Source: a virus. From it: a DNA stretch of 35,267 nucleotides. A program made the translations under genes and the position numbers. Below, piece after piece: positions 32,790 through 35,267 of the stretch. The stretch is taken from positions 1-35,267 of the IMG/VR virus record IMGVR_UViG_3300042887_001132. One strand, given 5' to 3'. Within the stretch, counting starts at the first letter, position 1. Every line of letters starts with the position of its first letter. The notes beneath the pieces were generated by a model, which was not told the origin of the DNA, made no database searches, and saw nothing but the letters and a program-made list of their open reading frames with translations.

Positions 32790-33445
32790 TCCTGAGCCCT
32801 TCTTACTTCCAAATCCCAATAACCAGTGACCTCAAAGTTTTGACTTTCTTTTAACATGTAATATTCTTTATTGTATAAACTTGTTTTTCCATATTTTTCT
32901 TTTAATTTTTTATCACTTTCTACTGTTGTCCCTGATCCGTTAGGACTAGTAACATCAAAATATTTATTATCAAATGATAAATGCTTTCCGTTTTCTTGCT
33001 TCATTACACGGAAAAGTCTTTCACGATAGTCATCGTCTTCAAATGAATACGGGTAGAAGCGTTCATCAAACAATCCAACTTTTCTTACCACATCTTCTCC
33101 AATAGAAAAACAACTAAACCCCTCGCTTGATGTTACTAAGGATGACTCATTGCTAATTTCAGATAATAACTTTAGTGATCCTGAAACCCAATACGTATCT
33201 GCCGAAGTAAATACCCAATACTTTTCATGAGGATATAGTTTAATAGTTAGATTCCAGGAACCAGACATGCCCAAGTTTGATGGAAGATTCAAAACTCTAA
33301 TATTTAAATCTGTTCTGCTTGGAACATACTTTTCTAAACCATTATTTATTATTAAAATTTCTTTGATTGGAAAATCTATTGACTTTAGGCTTTCATCTAG
33401 TAGGTCATACCTATTTAATACTGGAATAGATAATACAGGTATCAC
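32780..33445 (-). CDS. family-2-like glycosyltransferase (221 aa)
   Basis: 221 residues: VLSIPVLNRYDLLDESLKSI, ILIINNGL, VLNLPSNLGMSGSWNL, YWVFTSADTYWV (DxD-like metal site), VGLFDERFYPYSFEDDDY (acceptor-side acidic cluster). Family 2 layout. GTG at 33445 follows AAAAGGAGA; an ATG-started longer frame to 33511 would cover the tRNA-Asn and is rejected. It might glycosylate a virion protein, DNA base or host surface. Confidence 0.8.
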   Translation of the reverse strand: MIPVLSIPVLNRYDLLDESLKSIDFPIKEILIINNGLEKYVPSRTDLNIRVLNLPSNLGMSGSWNLTIKLYPHEKYWVFTSADTYWVSGSLKLLSEISNESSLVTSSEGFSCFSIGEDVVRKVGLFDERFYPYSFEDDDYRERLFRVMKQENGKHLSFDNKYFDVTSPNGSGTTVESDKKLKEKYGKTSLYNKEYYMLKESQNFEVTGYWDLEVRRAQEWL

Positions 33446-33481
33446 AGATTCTCCTTTTAAGTCTTTGTCTATTGTATCATG

Positions 33482-33554
33482 CTGCCCCACCTGGCCTCGA
33501 TCCAGGGACATCCGAATTAACAGTTCGGCACTCTACCATCTGAGTTATAGGGCA
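33482..33554 (-). tRNA. tRNA-Asn (anticodon GTT)
   Basis: Acceptor TGCCCTA with TGGGGCA (one T:G), discriminator G, anticodon arm CCGAA-CTGTTAA-TTCGG, T arm CCTGG-ATCGAGG-CCAGG. The T-loop starts with A instead of T, unusual. Mini-hairpin copy H ends 2 nt before its 5' end. Confidence 0.85.
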
Positions 33555-33556
33555 TT

Positions 33557-33581
33557 GGGGCAGTTTTAAGTCATGCCTAGG
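33557..33581 (-). repeat. 25-nt mini-hairpin element, copy H (covaried stem)
   Basis: CCT + AGGCA + TGACTTAAAAC + TGCCC on the minus strand; GGCA/TGCC pair, with one terminal A:C mismatch. The loop is identical to copy G. Lies between the subtilase stop and tRNA-Asn. Confidence 0.8.
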
Positions 33582-33589
33582 ACTATTAC

Positions 33590-34462
33590 TTAGTTACGAA
33601 TGTATGATGCTGTACCAATTAAAATCTTTGGAAGAGATGTTAAATACTCGCCAAATGTTTTAAAGGTGTTGCGGTTTACGTAAGATGCTGCAGATACTGC
33701 AGTTGCCACAGAACTACCAGCAGTGTCTGTTGGTGAACCGTTGTACTTAGTAATGCGTACCTTGCCAGGAGCAACCATGTCAAGCCCAGGACCTGTGTTT
33801 GTTGCTGCCTCTAGTTGTGTTGCATTTCCTAGTGCTCCCACGCCGATAGCACCATTAACACATGAGGGGAATCCCACAACATCTCGTCGCTTGTCGTTTC
33901 CTGTTGCAACAAAAACTGGAATGTTATTAGTGTTCAATGATGCTACTGCATTAATAGCAACTGTGTTTGTTGAGCATAGTGCAAGATTGTTTGCACTTAC
34001 TGAAGATTGACTGATTGAGAGAGCATCAATGCTGTACTTTGCTGCATTTTGTGATACCCAGTCCATCGCTGCTGTCAATGCCTTTACATCTCCTCGTGAG
34101 TTTCCAAGGCTTGTAACGTCATTGAATCGAATAAAGACAATCTTTAGATTCGGATTTACTGTTAGTGCAGCCTTTACCATAGAGTCTCCATGGTATGTTG
34201 CATTGTTTACAGATGCTGGCCATGGTGCAGATGCTGCTCCCTTGCCTTCCATAAATAGTTCTCCATTAGGACAAGACATGTTTTCCTTTGGGCTTGTTGA
34301 TTTTACAGTAGTAAAACAAACCTCATGAATGATTGATGGGAAGTTGTTTGAGTTAATAGCAGAGTCGATGATTGCTAAAACTCTTTCATCTTGTGCTTGT
34401 GCTGGTGCAAGTGCTGTAAATGCAATTGCAATTGATAGTAGTGCTACTAGTGCTTTCTTCAT
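33590..34462 (-). CDS. secreted subtilisin-like serine protease (S8), 290 aa
   Basis: 290 residues with a signal peptide MKKALVALLSIAIAFTALAP (cleavage near AQA-Q). Catalytic set of family S8 visible: Asp33 in LAIIDSA, His91 in YHGDSM, oxyanion Asn189 in VATGNDKR, Ser251 in TAGSSVATA. No propeptide between signal and catalytic Asp, so processing is unlike typical subtilases. AAGGAGA before ATG 34462. An exported protease on a phage may act on host surface or competing lysins; inference. Confidence 0.85.
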   Translation of the reverse strand: MKKALVALLSIAIAFTALAPAQAQDERVLAIIDSAINSNNFPSIIHEVCFTTVKSTSPKENMSCPNGELFMEGKGAASAPWPASVNNATYHGDSMVKAALTVNPNLKIVFIRFNDVTSLGNSRGDVKALTAAMDWVSQNAAKYSIDALSISQSSVSANNLALCSTNTVAINAVASLNTNNIPVFVATGNDKRRDVVGFPSCVNGAIGVGALGNATQLEAATNTGPGLDMVAPGKVRITKYNGSPTDTAGSSVATAVSAASYVNRNTFKTFGEYLTSLPKILIGTASYIRN

Positions 34463-34482
34463 TTTGTTTCTCCTTGTTGTTG

Positions 34483-34701
34483 TTATTGTTTGATTTTTAA
34501 AACTACTTGGCATGGGTCGCCACCTGCTTCCCATTCTTCTTGCTCTTCATCTGTCATGTATGGATCGCCATCATGTGTATTGCAGAATGGTTCTGTTACC
34601 CATCCTCTTTCAATGCCGTTTTCAAGCCAGATCTCAAACTCGTTGAAGTCTGCTTCAGTATCTTGAATACCTCTTAGAATATCTTCAAATTCTTCGCTCA
34701 T
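34483..34701 (-). CDS. conserved acidic phage protein, leaderless (72 aa)
   Basis: 72 residues: FEIWLENGIERGWVTEPFCN, THDGDP and DPCQVV. The GW...P.C.THDG.P.T.EE..E pattern with two Cys is common in actinophage small proteins as I recall. TATACT with 6 nt to the ATG. Function unknown. Confidence 0.75.
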   Translation of the reverse strand: MSEEFEDILRGIQDTEADFNEFEIWLENGIERGWVTEPFCNTHDGDPYMTDEEQEEWEAGGDPCQVVLKIKQ

Positions 34702-34716
34702 ATATAAAGTATACTC

Positions 34717-35241
34717 CTAAAGACTTACGATGTCAACTGGACCCATGCATGATGGGTTAAATTTAATTGCAGCATTTACTGCTTGAACTACTCTGTTCCT
34801 TGCATTTTTTTGTTTGTCTGTTGCATACAAAACTCCATAAGCATACTCTGCACCAGATCCCATCGCAAGATAAGGAAGCATGTACTTAGATAAAGACATA
34901 TCTCCAGAACTGTGCTCATAGATTTCTCCACGAACTGCAATAATCAAACCAAGGTCTCCATCTTTAGATGTGTCAACCCAAAACTCATTATAAAATTCTT
35001 TGAGTTCTTTAATAAACCTTGTCTGCATAAACTTGTCTGTATCTTTAATATTGGGAGGAGTTGGTTTAAAGTTATAACGGATTCTTTCTCCGTCCATTGA
35101 TCCAGCATACCCAATTAAATATGGACCAATCTTCCAAACCTTTGGAGCAGTAAGTGCTAGAATAGTTCCATCATCTGATGCACCACGATCTCCAGCCATG
35201 TAGATTTTATCTTCATGTTTTACTACAGCAATACAGGTCAT
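34717..35241 (-). CDS. proteasome beta-subunit/HslV-like Ntn hydrolase (174 aa)
   Basis: 174-residue Ntn-hydrolase: after Met removal Thr (MTCIAVV) would be the nucleophile; MAGDRGASDDG supplies the Asp17-type residue, APKVWKIG the Lys33-type residue, and AMGSGAEYAYG the Gly-rich strand end. Length fits HslV/proteasome beta. No ATPase or alpha subunit in the window. It might assemble by itself or join the host proteasome. GAGAGGGC precedes the ATG near the window edge. Confidence 0.85.
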   Translation of the reverse strand: MTCIAVVKHEDKIYMAGDRGASDDGTILALTAPKVWKIGPYLIGYAGSMDGERIRYNFKPTPPNIKDTDKFMQTRFIKELKEFYNEFWVDTSKDGDLGLIIAVRGEIYEHSSGDMSLSKYMLPYLAMGSGAEYAYGVLYATDKQKNARNRVVQAVNAAIKFNPSCMGPVDIVSL

Positions 35242-35267
35242 GACAAAGCCCTCTCCAGATAGGTGAT

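Noticed and set aside
33723-34328. plus-strand frames over the subtilase gene
   Set aside because: Antisense shadows; the minus-strand product has a signal peptide and complete catalytic residues.
1-35267. CRISPR array, insertion sequence or integrase/attachment site
   Set aside because: No regularly spaced repeats, no transposase or integrase motif and no tRNA-overlapping direct repeat were seen.
1-35267. structural or packaging genes
   Set aside because: I looked for portal, capsid, terminase and tail-tape patterns and found none; they must lie outside the window. The CWDGY..VPNCIP protein at 18613 is not enough to call a head protein.

Overview
The window looks like about 35 kb of a tailed double-stranded DNA phage that infects an actinobacterium. 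It is A+T-rich for that group, so a low-GC (for example freshwater) actinobacterial host is an inference. Evidence for an actinobacterial context: a WhiB-type iron-sulfur regulator (22833-23114), a DUF7455-type zinc protein, a GP88-like protein, AhpC plus AhpD, two luciferase-like flavin monooxygenases, a proteasome-like beta subunit and very common leaderless genes. Evidence for a phage: about 90 tightly packed, mostly tiny genes, five tRNAs, an endolysin next to a holin-like protein, HNH and GIY-YIG-type nucleases, DUF932, and no ribosomal or core metabolic genes. No capsid, portal, terminase, tail or polymerase gene is in the window, so it is only part of a genome.

Layout. 1-9.7 kb (+): short transcription units of small unknown proteins, with DUF932 the largest, separated by elaborate intergenic regions. 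These hold perfect or near-perfect CRP/GlxR-type sites (TGTGA-N6-TCACA), a phage-specific promoter class (TGTCAG-N10-TANNNT), GC-rich palindromes, DnaA boxes and a recurring 25-nt hairpin just after genes. 9.7-10.6 kb: an operator-rich, promoter-dense region with a metallothionein-like microprotein, short repeats and three DnaA boxes (possible origin). 10.8-12.1 kb: FkbM methyltransferase and 2OG-Fe(II) oxygenase. 12.4-15.6 kb: microproteins, many with zinc-knuckle cysteines, plus a HAD phosphatase. 15.6-17.7 kb: tRNAs (CAU, Ile-UAU, Arg-UCU), a structured RNA candidate and ahpC-ahpD. 17.75-35.27 kb (-): host-interaction and tailoring genes converge on ahpD.

The minus block contains secreted proteins (PstS, subtilase), lysis proteins (holin-like, endolysin), regulators (WhiB), nucleases, a glutathione peroxidase-like protein, a sugar nucleotidyltransferase with a glycosyltransferase, a proteasome-like hydrolase, and a translationally coupled operon (30022 down to about 24782). 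That operon encodes a zinc protein, a luciferase-like monooxygenase, a PAPS-type sulfotransferase, an Asp/Asn-hydroxylase-like protein, an APS kinase fused to an NMNAT-like domain, two DUF2061 membrane proteins and a flavin-dependent tryptophan halogenase. Together they look like a sulfation, hydroxylation and halogenation tailoring set whose target is unknown.

The strongest unexplained signals are regulatory: (1) eight CRP-like sites placed about 52-55 or 63-65 bp upstream of predicted transcription starts; (2) nine copies of a covarying mini-hairpin at the ends of transcription units or just before tRNAs; (3) at least fifteen genes whose start codon lies exactly 6 nt after a -10 box, implying leaderless mRNAs; (4) three candidate structured RNAs using the same -10-N6 spacing.
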